Source: Acanthochromis polyacanthus
Taxonomy: Eukaryota > Chordata > Actinopteri > Pomacentridae
NCBI RefSeq assembly: GCF_021347895.1
Contig: NC_067115.1
Coordinates: 11,680,064-11,744,063, forward strand
Length of the DNA: 64,000 nucleotides
Reading direction: 5' to 3'
Each line of letters opens with the position of its first letter. Position 1 is the first letter of the stretch. Below, piece after piece: positions 12,230-23,450 of this stretch. The notes below the pieces were generated by a model. The model saw only the letters and a program-made list of their open reading frames with translations, did no database searches and was not told where the DNA came from. Position numbers and translations under genes: made by a program.

Positions 12230-12370
12230 TGTGTGTGTGCACTGCTAATTTTATGCACAACTCAATTGCAGCGGCACCTGCAATTAATGGGAATCAATGA
12301 TGTCCCTGCACTGAGACTGCATCGGCAGGAAGGTTTTAACTTAATTGCTGTCTTACTGAGATAAACTTTC
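12230..12370. other. candidate conserved non-coding element
   Basis: A unique, repeat-free stretch with mixed composition. It holds an interrupted palindrome (12264-12285; arms AATTGCAG and CTGCAATT, 6-bp spacer), followed by an AATTAATGGG homeodomain-like site and AATCAATGATG. The style is that of vertebrate enhancers, but without alignment this is a guess. Confidence 0.25.
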
Positions 12371-12984
12371 CTACTAGTCAGAAAAGGGGCACGGGGTTTT
12401 TAACCACGAATAAAGTCTGAACGAGCAACGCCAGCTCTGATGGCAAAGGTAAACACAGGTATGCGTAAGATCCAAAACCAAATTAACTGTGCCTTGCATA
12501 TGGATGTGCACCACACTTTCGAAATGAGGATAAAACTGGTCATGCATAGGTAATCCTACCTTAATTGGGATTTGGCAGGAATTTAATATGGCACACATGG
12601 TAATGATCTGTGGGCTTGATTATGCAGACTGTCCAGTCCAGTCACAGAGAGAAAAGGATTTTTAGAAACAATGTGTCTTTGTAACGCGGCAGTCACTTTG
12701 CTGAGGATGTTCTACGCTGTGAATTTGGTCAAACACATTTGTTAAAAAGAGATAAATTAAAATAAATTGTTAATAGAGTTGATGAACTGCAAAGTTAACT
12801 GTAGACTGTTACATAAAAAAATTGCAATAATCAGAATGTATTCTTTGCCTACATGGACAGGGGCATTCTTCCACAGGCAAAGATTTATGGGAAAGTAGCA
12901 AAGAAAAAACACTTGAAAAATCCCATCAGAACAAAGAACCTTCTTTCAGTTGACTTCAGAGTCTTTTTTTTTTTTTTTCAAATA

Positions 12985-13475
12985 TAGAGAACCCAGGACA
13001 CAGTTGTTACATGGACAGTCTCTCCTATCTCAGCTTCTGAAGCTTGGAATTCCTTCAGAGGAGTCATGAGTGTCTCGGTAGTCTTCCTCACTATAACCGT
13101 TTTATGGACTAGGCTGAAGTTTGTTTTTTGTCTCCATGGTGTTGACATGAATTAGTATTGATTTACCAGTGACTGGACCTCCCAGATGTAAGTGTTACAG
13201 TCACTGGAGACACATTTAATACATTTAGAAGAGCTCTTTTATACTAATTCCGTGACTTCTTCCAATTGACTGTACCTGTGTTGAATTTTGTATTTGTAAT
13301 TAATTGACATCACTTAGTAAAAATCTGTTTCCACTTTGACACAAAACAGTAGCTTTTTGTAAATTTTTGTCCACAAAGCCAGATTAATTTGACTGTGATT
13401 TCATGCTGAATAGCAATAAAAGGGCAGACTTCCTATAGGGGGTGAACACATTTCATGGGAACTATATGGTGTATT
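12985..13475 (-). mobile_element. Tc1/mariner fragment (N-terminal region and terminal flank)
   Basis: On the minus strand the segment at 13015-13110 corresponds to the early coding part of a fish Tc1 element. CTATCTCAGCTTCTGAAGCT is the complement of the SFSEMGE-like stretch found also at 51530-51560. After an internal deletion, GTCTCCATGGTGTTGACATG (about 13130) marks the start-codon region. The element's terminal flank follows, with TTTCCACTTTGACACAAAAC at 13328 and GGGGGTGAACAC near 13438. It is the same family as the longer copy at 50985-52600, in opposite orientation. Too little coding sequence remains for any product. Confidence 0.7.
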
Positions 13476-13665
13476 GCTGCACGAGTTATCCGCAAAATGA
13501 AACAGTGAACTTTTCTTTTGGGATTGTTATGTCTTCAATAACATCTGCAGACTGAAGTAAACTAAGTGAAGAATAAAGTACAGTGAAGTAGAGTGTCAAC
13601 CATCAGCCGACACTGACTCCTGCTTGACACAAAGATGGTAATTCCAGTATTCTGTTAGTTTCTTT

Positions 13666-13694
13666 AAATAATAATAATAATAATAATAATAATA
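13666..13694 (+). repeat. (AAT)n microsatellite
   Basis: About nine AAT units. Confidence 0.9.
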
Positions 13695-14353
13695 TAGACA
13701 CTTAATGACTCATTTCCATTTAAATGGACCCATCTAGCTGCCTGTAAAAAATATAAATAGAAGGACAATCTATTGTTGCTTTTGCAAAGTCGTTCTCGGC
13801 AGCACATGTGCACCATTTATGTGCTGCTTTGATGCCTGATGTTGCCAGTTTCATTGATTGTAGTGTAAGTGGAGTTTTGCAGCAGCTGCTCTGCAAATGA
13901 TCTGCATATGTTACAATATAGCCACAGGATATGATTATTTTCCCCCGTAAAGGTTCACTTTGGATCATCATTAATAGTTAATGTTTCAGTAAAATACCAA
14001 GTTATGAGTGAAATTTAAATGCCTAAAAGATGCAAAGTTGCTTTTGAGTTGAATTTGTCTTTTAAATATAAAACACAACTATGAATTATGACAGTATGTG
14101 TGATTTTTTTAGCTTTCAAATCACATTAATAAACATAAAAGTAGCAACGAATGTTTCTCCAAAAGAAAAAAATAGTCAGAAAACAGGTGTAAAGACTCTG
14201 TTGAGTCTTTAGTGTGCGTTTGCGCTGATGTCGCTTTCACCAGTGCAAAGGTACAAGATCTTAACCACATCCCCTGAGGATCGATTCACTTTGCACAGGC
14301 GCCTTCTCAAAAAGCTTTTGTTTTGCTGTTATTGTTATTGTTGCTACTTGTTT

Positions 14354-14993
14354 AAACACAGAAATGGTGACCACAACAACTACAAAACATAAGAAAGCAG
14401 ATCAACATTCATTTGTAAAAGGATGCAGTGCACAAGGAAGAATAAAACGTGACAAGACAAAAGAATGAGAAACTCCTGAGAAATGTCAAAGGTGCAAGTG
14501 TTTTAGAGGAAAAAAACTAAGTTTTTTAACCTGCTGAATCAGTTTGTTCCATATTTTAAGTCCTCTGTTATTAGCATGTACAAAATGTGAAAAAAATGAA
14601 GGGAAATGTTTAATACAGTCCAATGAAACTGTCACGTTTTGACCACAATAGTATCATTAGGGGTTCGTAATGAACAGAAATGATGACCTCAACAACTACA
14701 AAGCGTAATTGTCCAGGGAATAATAAAAATATTATTCAGTACTACCCAATAATAAGAGGAGACAAGACAAAGAATGGAAGATTAATGATAATTAATGAGA
14801 AAGCTCAAAGATGTAGGTGTTTAAAGAAAAGGAATACACAGTTTCTTACCTGTTGAACCAAAGTTTGGTTGATCTTTTAAGTTCTTAGTCACTAGCAATT
14901 GCAAAATGAAGAGAAATGTTTAACACCTCTTCGACACAGTCTAATTAAACAACCACATTTTGGGTACAATAGTAACATTACAGTTTCATAATG
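14354..14993 (+). repeat. diverged tandem duplication, two units of about 320 bp
   Basis: Unit 1 (14354-14672) and unit 2 (14673-14993) align from end to end. Both begin with an ACAGAAATG(G/A)TGACC block followed by CAACAACTACAAA. Both contain GACAAGACAAA, a GTGTTTTA/GTGTTTAA block, GGGAAATGTTTAA or GAGAAATGTTTAA, and end in ACAATAGTA(T/A)CATTA plus CATAATG or CGTAATG. Small insertions and deletions and many substitutions show it is old. No coding frame spans the units. Confidence 0.75.
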
Positions 14994-15483
14994 ATGGAAC
15001 AAAGCCATCTTTGATGTAAGATGAAAAGAAAAATGCAGGGAAAGCAAACCTGGGCTTTAATTTGCGAGATCACATCCATAATCTTTGAAGAAAAAATAAA
15101 GAGGGGTTGGGATGGATATCCATGAGGTAGGGTGGCCCAGCTTCCTGGGCAATATGCGAGTGTATACATGAAAAGATTCAGGTTTGACTTCACATGTTTC
15201 ACATCATAACTGGACTGTATGAACTTCTCTGACCTTCCATTTTCTCCATACCTAAGCATAGTGAAGACTAGTACCGGTTAAGAGTACATGCATAAAGGAA
15301 AAATGGTGTGACAGTTTATTTGTATAGGAAACTGGTGACATTAGTTTTAGTTATCTGACCAACTTGGTGTTTTTAACAGTTTACATGTACAGCCTCTCAG
15401 TCTGTTTTATGAAGCAAACTCTGGGGAATGCTAGGATATGCACTCTCTCTAATTAGTTTCAAGCTTTTTAATTACTTTCTTGT

Positions 15484-15720
15484 TTAAGGTGCGATCACAT
15501 ATATTTTATTGGCTCTTTGCACATCGGTAATATCGGCGTTAATTAGAAACGCAAAAAGCTTTGGGTAAACTTTTCCAAATCTGTTAATGAGCTGGGCAAA
15601 GCTACCACAGAGTCTGCTGTAGTCGTAAATGAGACCACCTCCTGAGCACTGGATGTGTATGTGGCACTGATCTTTTAGGTGGTAACCCATGTAGCAACTC
15701 ATGTGAGGGAGTTCTAAGCA
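15484..15720 (-). CDS. possible 3'-terminal coding exon, product unknown
   Basis: On the minus strand a good splice acceptor is seen: a T-rich tract then CCATTTGCAG ending at 15721. It is followed by an open frame of 78 codons to TAA (15484-15486). The predicted peptide has five cysteines in its first 40 or so residues, with the pattern HMSCYMGYHLKDQCHIHIQC and then CSGGG shortly after. The second half is hydrophobic (LINRFGKVYPKLFAFLINAD). A minus-strand AATAAA lies about 160 bp downstream (plus TTTATT near 15318). I do not recognise the protein, and no upstream exon was found at higher coordinates. An open frame this long is not rare in 64 kb, so it may be chance. Confidence 0.2.
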   Translation of the reverse strand, partial: CLELPHMSCYMGYHLKDQCHIHIQCSGGGLIYDYSRLCGSFAQLINRFGKVYPKLFAFLINADITDVQRANKIYVIAP

Positions 15721-16204
15721 CTGCAAATGGACAAAACCAAAATAAAAAATACATAAAACAATCACAGCTGACCACACAGACAACTCAAACACAAGTAAAA
15801 TACTGGAAAGCCTTTCCAAATTTAATAACATAAATCTAGAGCAGCGTTCAAATGCCATTTCACAAATGGAAACAAAAATGCCACAACACAAACGATTTTT
15901 TTTTTGTTTAGTTTCAATATTTTCATTGCTTGATGACACTTTTTTGTGGCGTTCACATTTTTGGAGAATACAGACTGCTTCACTTTCATTTAATCAAATT
16001 ATCAGTGTTTAAAAACCAAAAGAAACCTGCTACATTGTCATAAAATACATATACATTTTTAAGAAAAAATGTTTGAGCTCATCAAAAAACTTTAGGTAAC
16101 AATTTGCATCAGCCTTTTTCTGTTATTACAACTTCTAGTGAAATTATGTTCAACTAACAACTACATCGAGTTGGAAGAATTGGCTTTTCCTGTACAATCG
16201 AAGA

Positions 16205-16381
16205 TTTTTTTCTTTTTTAAGTTATTTTTTGGGCCTTTTGTTGGCTTTATTTGACAGGCACAGTCAAGAGGCAGAAGAATGGGTGGGAAGACATGAAGTA
16301 AAGGGCCATGAGCTGGATTTGAACTCAGACTGCTGCACACATAGGTCACTCACTCAACCAGTTGAGCTATCTGGGCGCCCA
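16205..16381 (-). mobile_element. tRNA-derived SINE (box A/box B type), minus strand
   Basis: Read on the minus strand the unit starts GGGCGCCCAGATAGCTCAAC, a tRNA-like head with box A (TAGCTCAACTGG). It continues to box B (GTTCAAATCC near 16317), then a tRNA-unrelated body (CATGGCCCTTTACTTCATGT) and TGTCAAATAAAGCCAACAAA, ending in an A-rich tail (plus-strand T-rich at 16205-16230). This layout is a common fish SINE. The head is well preserved enough to resemble a tRNA gene, but the attached body and A-tail show it is a SINE. Confidence 0.85.
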
Positions 16382-16504
16382 ATCAAAGGCATCTTTAAAT
16401 ACCAGTTTGGACCATGATATTATCTGGACCTCAAACTGAATTTCTCTTTACACAAACTACCACAGAAACTGTAGTTTGAGTTGCACACAGTATTGTGTTG
16501 CTGG

Positions 16505-16812
16505 GGCTGCACATTGGCTCGGTTTTTAGCACACGGCCACCAGCTAGAAGATCACCGGTTCCTTCTGTGTGGTGTTTGCGTGTTCTCCCTGTGCAGCGTG
16601 GGCTCAGTCTAAAAACATACTGAAATTCATTGGTGACTCTAAATTGTCCGTAGGTGTGAATGTGAGTGTGCTTTTTTGTCTCTTTGCGTAGCCCTGTGAT
16701 CGACTAGTGACCTGTCTAGGGTGTCCCCTGCCTTCACCCTAAGTCAGCTGGGATAGACTCCAGTGACCCTACTGAGGATTAAGCGGTGTATATATAATGG
16801 ATGGATGGATTA
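16505..16812 (+). mobile_element. V-SINE/HE1-like SINE, plus strand
   Basis: A degraded tRNA-like head (GGTTTTTAGCACACGG near 16523) leads into the conserved central part: GTGTTTGCGTGTTCTCCCTG at about 16571 and TCTAAATTGTCCGTAGGTGT at about 16639. Next come the LINE-like 3' part (GACCTGTCTAGGGTGTCCCC at 16710) and a short (GGAT)n tail (16797-16812). Box B is eroded. No clear target duplication was seen. Confidence 0.85.
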
Positions 16813-17404
16813 TGTTCATGCCATTACCAGCAATATTCTGTGAATGCAACTTAAATGCTTTATCCAAATCAAGTAAATAGATTTTGTACTTTTTATCATG
16901 CATATATGCTTTTAGTTAAGTGGTAGGAATGGGTCTTTTATATCACTTTTTCTAGTATAAGAGAAACAAACAAAACACACTTCAGAAAACTGAGATTTGG
17001 TTTATTCTTCACCACTGACATCTACTATAAGTGCTGCATCACTTTAGACACAACAAACACACCTATTAATCTTCCACTTCTGACCCTCACGCATTAAGGA
17101 AAGACCCCAATAAATGTTTCCTCCTCCGCTTAGCACTTAGATAAAGCTTTAATAAACACCTCTGGGTAAACATAGTACTTAAATGCACATGTTGAACTAT
17201 TTCATTTGCTTTTCAGACATACCCAAAGTGGAACGGTGCTGAGTATGAGTCAAGTGTTCAAAGTTCAGTCTTAAAATAGGTCTGAATGAAACAAATTCTG
17301 TCTCTCTTATTGGAATCTACTTGAATATTATAGGTCTATACACTGTTTGATTATTTGAGGAATATTACCAATTACTGATAAACATTAAAGCAGATGTCTG
17401 TCTC

Positions 17405-17575
17405 ACAGGCTGCTGGGGATTTTCAATGTGGAGTTTGGATATTCTCCCTGAGCCAAAGTGTGTTTCCAAAGACACAAATGGAAGTTTAATTAATGATTCT
17501 AAATCGGCGGTGTGTGTTTGTGTCAAACCCGTGACAGGCGACAGTTTCAGAGTGTATCCTGCTAATCCAGTGTCA
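17405..17575 (+). mobile_element. highly degraded V-SINE/HE1-like SINE
   Basis: The order of motifs matches the other SINEs but with heavy decay: AATGTGGAGTTTGGATATTC (about 17424), AAAGACACAAATGG, then TTAATGATTCTAAATCGGCG (17490), GTGACAGGCGACAG (17531) and GAGTGTATCCTGC (17551). Head and tail are lost. This looks like the oldest SINE copy in the window. Confidence 0.6.
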
Positions 17576-17869
17576 CCAAGGTTTCTGTGAAATTGCACTT
17601 TTCATCCATACAAATTCAAGTACATTTTGGGAAAGGTGAATTTTTTTGTACAGTAAAATCTCTAATAACCAGTTTTATAATACATGGGGCCAAATCTACT
17701 TAGCAGATTGTGTCTCAAGCACAGGAGACCTCACAAGAGAATAATTCTTCCTTGTTAAAGCTGCAATAATCATCAATAATATGTTGACCCCATATCAAAT
17801 GATGATTTGATAAGGGAAAAGTGTCACACACAGTGACAAATCCAAAGAGAACCATCACAGCTCTGCAGT

Positions 17870-18025
17870 TTTACCCGACATTTCATCATTTCGCTTTTGT
17901 TCAGCGTCATTGCTCTCTTTAGCATAGCTTTCAACCGCAGGCAGCTGTTTTTAATTACAAATGGTCTAATAAACCCATTGCATGCCACCTGCCCACTGCC
18001 AACCAGCTGACAGACAAAGTTATTA
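17870..18025. other. candidate conserved non-coding element
   Basis: A unique stretch of balanced composition with clustered sites that recur in vertebrate enhancers: GCAGCTG E-boxes at about 17941 and 18004, TTTAATTACAAATGG (17949-17963), AATAAACC and GCATGCCACCTG. No open frame. Its conservation cannot be judged from one sequence. Confidence 0.3.
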
Positions 18026-18351
18026 ACTTGCAGTAAAAACAGTTTAGGAGCTTCTAGATATCCAGATATTTCCCTCAGGAGTTGGTGGAGCCCAAAAGAG
18101 AGCTAACAGGAAGGTGACTATTGTATTACAAGCATCAGGTGGGCAGAAATGGGACGAAAAAAAAACTAATGTTGCTGTGTGTCTGCTAGATGTGTACATT
18201 ATGCAAATTAATGTACTATTTGCTAACATGTTTACGCATAGAAACTTAATAAAATGGGGTAAAAAGTCAATAATGCTGCTCTCAAATGACATATTGTCCA
18301 TAAGAAATCTTTGTATAAATTAGGTGCCAACCTCAGCAGTACAATAGTATA

Positions 18352-18429
18352 CACTACTGGTCAAAAGTTTTGAGACACTTCCTCATTCAAATAAATGAGA
18401 ACCTGTCTCAAAGCTTTTGACCAGTAGTG
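18352..18429. mobile_element. palindromic Tc1-type mini-MITE
   Basis: A 78-bp fold-back unit with ends CACTACTGGTCAAAAG and CTTTTGACCAGTAGTG, which are perfect inverted repeats. The inner part also pairs: GAGACA with TGTCTC, and CTCATT with AATGAG around a CAAATA loop. TA flanks both sides (18350-18351 and 18430-18431). These ends are typical of fish Tc1 elements, reduced here to little more than the two termini. The transcript would form one long hairpin. Confidence 0.8.
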
Positions 18430-21400
18430 TATATTCCTGCCCAGTACGATAAATCAAAACAAGTTGAATCTAGATCCCAACTGAGTCCGGAATGATTAAC
18501 GGCTCTTTTGATGATGCAGAGGGGCTGTTTTATTCTAAGTACCAATTACTAGCACTCCAAGGTAAGCAGGCCAAGCTAGCCCACGCTCTGTCTGCACGTT
18601 CAGTACATCAGGGGAAAAGTCTCCAACCCTCTGACCAGACACACACTCCCTCCCTCTGTCACTTTCTCTTTCTTCCCTGTTTTGCATTATTGTCCCCCTT
18701 CTTTCCCATTTTTTTTTCTCCTTCCAACCTTCTCATGTGCTTTCTCACTATAACATCTTTGTCTCCTCCGGGTTGATTTTTCTCTCCTTCCCCATGATAA
18801 AACAAGAGTAAAAGATGTCGGCTTAAATGCGCCAGAGCATTCCTGTAAAAGAACATATCGAGTCAACATCCCAAGTTCCCGCACATGTGCACATATGTGT
18901 CTGTGTCTTTGTGTGTGCCGGAGTCTTTGTTGGTCTCTGTGCACACTGCTGGTGTGTGTGCATTCAAGAGGATCTGACGTATTGCAGGAATAGCAACTTT
19001 CTCTTCCCTCTGTGTGTGTGATACAGTGATACAGGCCGTATGCTTCCCCTCAGCGATCAAATCAAATAGGCCCTCATCTCCCAGTGAAGCTCATTCAAAA
19101 ACGACAGCGGTGATTGACAGTTGCCGTGGGCGCTGCATGCAAACACAGACGCACAAAACCACAACTCGGATTTATCTGTCACAGCGAGGCAAAACAGCAT
19201 GGCTGTGAGTTAGATCTCAACTTGGCTTGCATTATGCATTCAAGTATGTGTGCACTCATGAGCGCTAAAGAGGGGAAGGGGACTGGCTGTACTTAGAAGG
19301 CATGACATTGGTGATTTGCAGCAGTGGGATGCTGGTCTCCTCCTGCGAGCATGGCCTTTTCTTTTCTTTCCCTTCCTGTTTTCTGCTACGCAGGATATGA
19401 CCTTGTTCAAGGGAAATTGGGAACCTCGCCCTCCTGGTAATAAAACAATATTGTCACTACATGGGTTTGAATACACACAAGCTCATAGGCGTTTACACAT
19501 GGCATTACCAGGCAAAAAGTCAACGGAGCCAGTTTGAAAGTGTGTGGGTGTGAAGTGAAATTGAGACAGATAAATGCTGTGTGCTCTGCCGAAAGAAGTA
19601 TGAGATGGTACCTCAGGAGCTACAAGGCGATCAGCGATATGTACAGAAGGTGGAGGTCTTTTAACTTTGGTAACATACACCGAGGCAGCTTTATTTACCA
19701 AAATACATGCATGTGCAACATGTCAAGATGCAGGCCCAATGAAGGTGAAGTGAGAGTAGGTTTGCCAAAATGGGATTAAGAAAAGTAGAACAATGACATT
19801 TTGTTGGCAATTTCAGAGCAGTGGAAACAAACAAGCCTGCAACAGTGACTTTAGACGTCCAGCTAACCTCTTAGGCTAGGTATCTGCTGGATACAGAGCT
19901 ATCCAGCACACATGGGTCTACTTGATGGAAACAACTGCCTATTACAACTTCACATAGGATTGCTAAACTAAACTAAAGTTTTTGTCTGTTAAATCAAACA
20001 CAAACAGCTGACCAAAGAAAAATAAAGAACATTCATTCTCCTTTTAAGTCTGCTTTACTTTTAAATCCTTCATTATTTTCACCAGCTGCTAATTTTAATG
20101 TTTGTTGCAAATCAAGGAAATTGTGGACTGTGAAAGTAAACGCTAAAAGATGCTAAAACACTGAACCAAAGGGAGCTACACAATCAGGTAATGATTCTGT
20201 TTGGGTTTGCCACTAAGATTGACCTTTTATGTTATTAAAATATTGATCAGACCAGCTTTGAATTACACTTAACATTATTGCTGCAAAGTGTTTGTTTTTT
20301 CTTTGGAAAAAAAATGAACTCTCAAAACAAACCCAACACATCAATATATAAATCAAATTGATCCACAGTGAAATAGATGAGACCTGCAGTTGCAAACTGG
20401 AGTTGTCGATCAGGAGCTTTTCTGTGAGCCCTGTTCTCGGAGCAGAAAATCCAGGATTTTCTGGAATTTTGGTTAAATACATCTGGATAACTTATTAATC
20501 CTTCTTTCTCAAGCATCTTACTCACCCCAATCCTCAGATGTGTCTCACTTATCCTCATTTTCTCCCATTTTTCTCTCTTTGTACCTCCTAATACAGACAC
20601 ATTTGTGCAGTTATGCCTAAACAAACATACATGCTGGCCTGTAATGCTGTGTAGTACGTTTGTGATGATCTAGCCATGACAATGGCGGAAGAGAGAGCTA
20701 CTATACAGTTCATTCAGCATAGAGAGAATGGTAGAAAGGCAGCCTGAAAAGGTGAGGAAGAAAGGAGGTAATGCTCTTGCAAGAAGAACAAAAAATAGAG
20801 AATATACAAATGACACAAATGGACAGAAACCGAAGAAAACAGTGGACTACAGACAAGTGAAAAAGGAATAGACACACGATATATACAGAAACATATTATT
20901 TCACCACAGACCTCAATTAAATCTGGTCATCCCTGGTAGCTTTACGAACACTTACACATTTGACTGTTTCTGAAGAAATCTCAAAACATGTGTTAGGGAT
21001 TAAGAATACAAAGTGATATACATATTTCTAGAATCACAGCTGTGAAAGACCTCATTAGCTTTTAGCAACTTGCCTCAGCACCTCCATACATCAATGTTTA
21101 CCGTTTTTTCCTGCTCTTATAAAAGAGTGCCAGTTCTTTCTGAGATCATCTATGCATTATGTAACTACTGAAAAAGTGAAACCAGCCCTTCCACTGAAAG
21201 GTTGGTTAGACATAGCAAAATATATTGAGCACATATGGCTAACTCCATGACCCAAAGTAGCAGCATTGGCCTCTATCAGAACTGTACAGCATTTGTATTT
21301 TTTTTATTATGTTGAATAGAGACACAAAAATCATGGCCATGTTGTCACTGCCAAATGAATTACCACGAGGATGGAGAATAATTTGCCAAAAAAAAAACAT

Positions 21401-23019
21401 ATAGCTCTCCAGTTCTCATATCTTAAATAGCTACCAGAAACCCAACGCAGATTGGAAGTGCCAGTCGATCTTCAAGTGGAAGAATGCCCTTGCTACTGAT
21501 TGCCAGACTTCTGTCTCCACTTCAGTTGCAAAGAGTTGCAAAAAGAAGCATTGGTACAGAAACACACTCACAGTTCCTCTAATGGCGCTGAAGTCGCTGC
21601 AGCTGGTCAACAGGTGTCCTAGAACAGACAAGTTAAATGGGAAAGTTTAGGAAGCAGAATCGCAACCCTGGTTTACTCAACAGAAAAATGAGTTTCACTC
21701 ATGAAGCTTGTTCTCACCACCAAATGGAATGGAGAGCCCGTACAATAGAATTACACAATGGAGCAGCATAGGATTAAACCAAAGAAACATTATCTTTGGT
21801 CTTATCGACCTTTGTGGAGTTTTCTTTATCTTTATCCTCCATCAGAGTGAGAAGGAACAGGTCTGGAAATGTGGAGAGTGACCATATATACTGTAAGCCT
21901 CAGCATGCCACGGAGGACATGTTTGTTGGATATTCTCGCAGTGTCTGAAATTCAGTGGCAGATTCTGTGTCCGACAACTTTTTCTAACTCTCTAAAACTG
22001 ATAAACCAACAGTCAGACACGCAGCAACTGGCCAAGTGTGCAGAGGTATGAAAGTAGGCAAAAAGTCATTTCTTCAAAACCAACTTCCATCACTTTTGGT
22101 CACAGTATGAATGCCTTTGAGGGGAGACTGTCTGAATGTGTGCAGCTCTTCCCATTTGTACAAATCATCCAGCAAAGATTACAAACTCAGAGCATGCCAG
22201 CAGCCAGGGGGAGGGTTTGACACAAGGGTTTCCACCATTCAGAACAGCTGCATTGACACTTTTTCTTTCGATGCAATTAGACAACACGTTGTACCTCCTC
22301 AGTAATTTGTGTGGGACATGCTAAAACTTTCACATTGCTGCCACAAAACTCATCTTCCAGGCTTCAGACTGGAAATTACAGCTGTATCCAATTGATCATC
22401 TATTCATTATCAATTCCAAGAGCAGGATGAGCAGCACTGAATCACTAATCCGTACATGTTAAGCTCCATGGTCAATGGCATGGCAGGAATATAAAAATCA
22501 GAACCTAGCAAACCATTTTTGAAGACGATGTCTTATTGGCGCAGCTGAAAAGAAAGTTTATTTGATACTTACCTAAGTTACAAATTTATTTTCAGTTCAA
22601 GGAGGTACTTGGGCAAATGATAAAAGACTATGGATCTGTAAGCCTCACAGAAGCCAACCTATCTATTCCCAATTGACTGCATAGTAAATGTTCTCTGTCC
22701 ATTTCTGACGATCTTTATCCAGGAAGAACTCCACTAAACCTCGAAAAAGTCATCGTTTTTTTTATACATTAAGTTCACCTTAGGTATATGGAATACTAAT
22801 CACCATGCAATAACTGTTGTATAATCTGATACTTTAAAGGAGCTTTCCAGAGTTAGAAAAATACCCATGAACGTGTCATCTCAGCTTGCGGTTGCTATTT
22901 TGGCCATGTCAGGTTCAAAAGAACTAGGCAAAGATGTAATCCAGTTACATTACTGGGAAAGTAGGATTCTAAGTTTTTGGCGATTGATGATGTCCTGTAT
23001 ATAAAGATGGATGAATTCT
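18430..23019. other. unique stretch, no gene recognised
   Basis: About 4.6 kb without a recognisable gene or transposon on either strand. It includes a pyrimidine-rich segment (18640-18790) and an enhancer-like stretch listed separately at 19040-19215. Open frames are all short (100 codons or fewer). Confidence 0.45.
19040..19215. promoter_or_regulatory. candidate enhancer with PBX-MEIS/PREP decamer
   Basis: TGATTGACAG at 19111-19120 is exactly the composite site bound by PBX with MEIS or PREP homeodomain proteins. By my estimate an exact 10-mer is expected about 0.1 times in a window of this size. The flanking DNA is unique and balanced in composition (GATCAAATCAAATAGG upstream, TTGCCGTGGGCGCTGCATGC downstream). 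Function is inferred from the motif only. Confidence 0.3.
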
Positions 23020-23450
23020 TCATGACATACCCTGAGTCCATGTGGTCAAAGTGTCAAAGTAAGCTTCATTGTCAGCATTTCTACATGTGCAGTACATACA
23101 GAGACACTGAAATGTGCTGCTTCTCAGAGTCCTGTAGTGAAAAAAAAGAGTTGTATATATTATATGGAATTCAAATACAAAACATATATACAGTGCAAAT
23201 AGTACACATGTGCAAAGTTGTGTCTGGAGCAGTATATTGGGAGAGAACAGAAAGACTCTCGAAGTGTCCAGTGGGTGGGAGGTGGGGGAGAGGGGAAAGA
23301 GTTCAGCATCATGACAGCCTGGTGGGAAAAGCTGTCTCTGAGTCTGCTGGAACTTGCCTGGAGGCTGCAGAATCTTTTCCCTGAAGGCAGGAGACAAAAG
23401 AGGCAGTTGGAGGGATGGGTGGGGTCCCCTACAATCTCCCACATCTACCC
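23020..23450 (-). pseudogene. LINE 3' end: C-terminus of reverse-transcriptase ORF plus 3' UTR
   Basis: On the minus strand, translation from about 23436 gives DPTHPSNCLFCLLPSGKRF, then SSRLRDSFSHQAVMMLN. This is the ending typical of a fish non-LTR retrotransposon polyprotein (the usual pattern is DPTHP..LFSLLPSGRRFRS...R.RNSFFPQAI.LLN). The remaining 250 bp to about 23030 is A/T-rich and corresponds to the 3' UTR, ending near ATGAAGCTTACTTTGACAC. Only the last ~50 residues are present, as expected for 5'-truncated LINE insertions. The clade (Rex1/CR1-like) is not certain. Confidence 0.65.

Noticed and set aside
16320..16381. Possible tRNA gene on the minus strand
   Set aside because: Box A and B are present, but the body and A-rich tail identify it as a SINE head.
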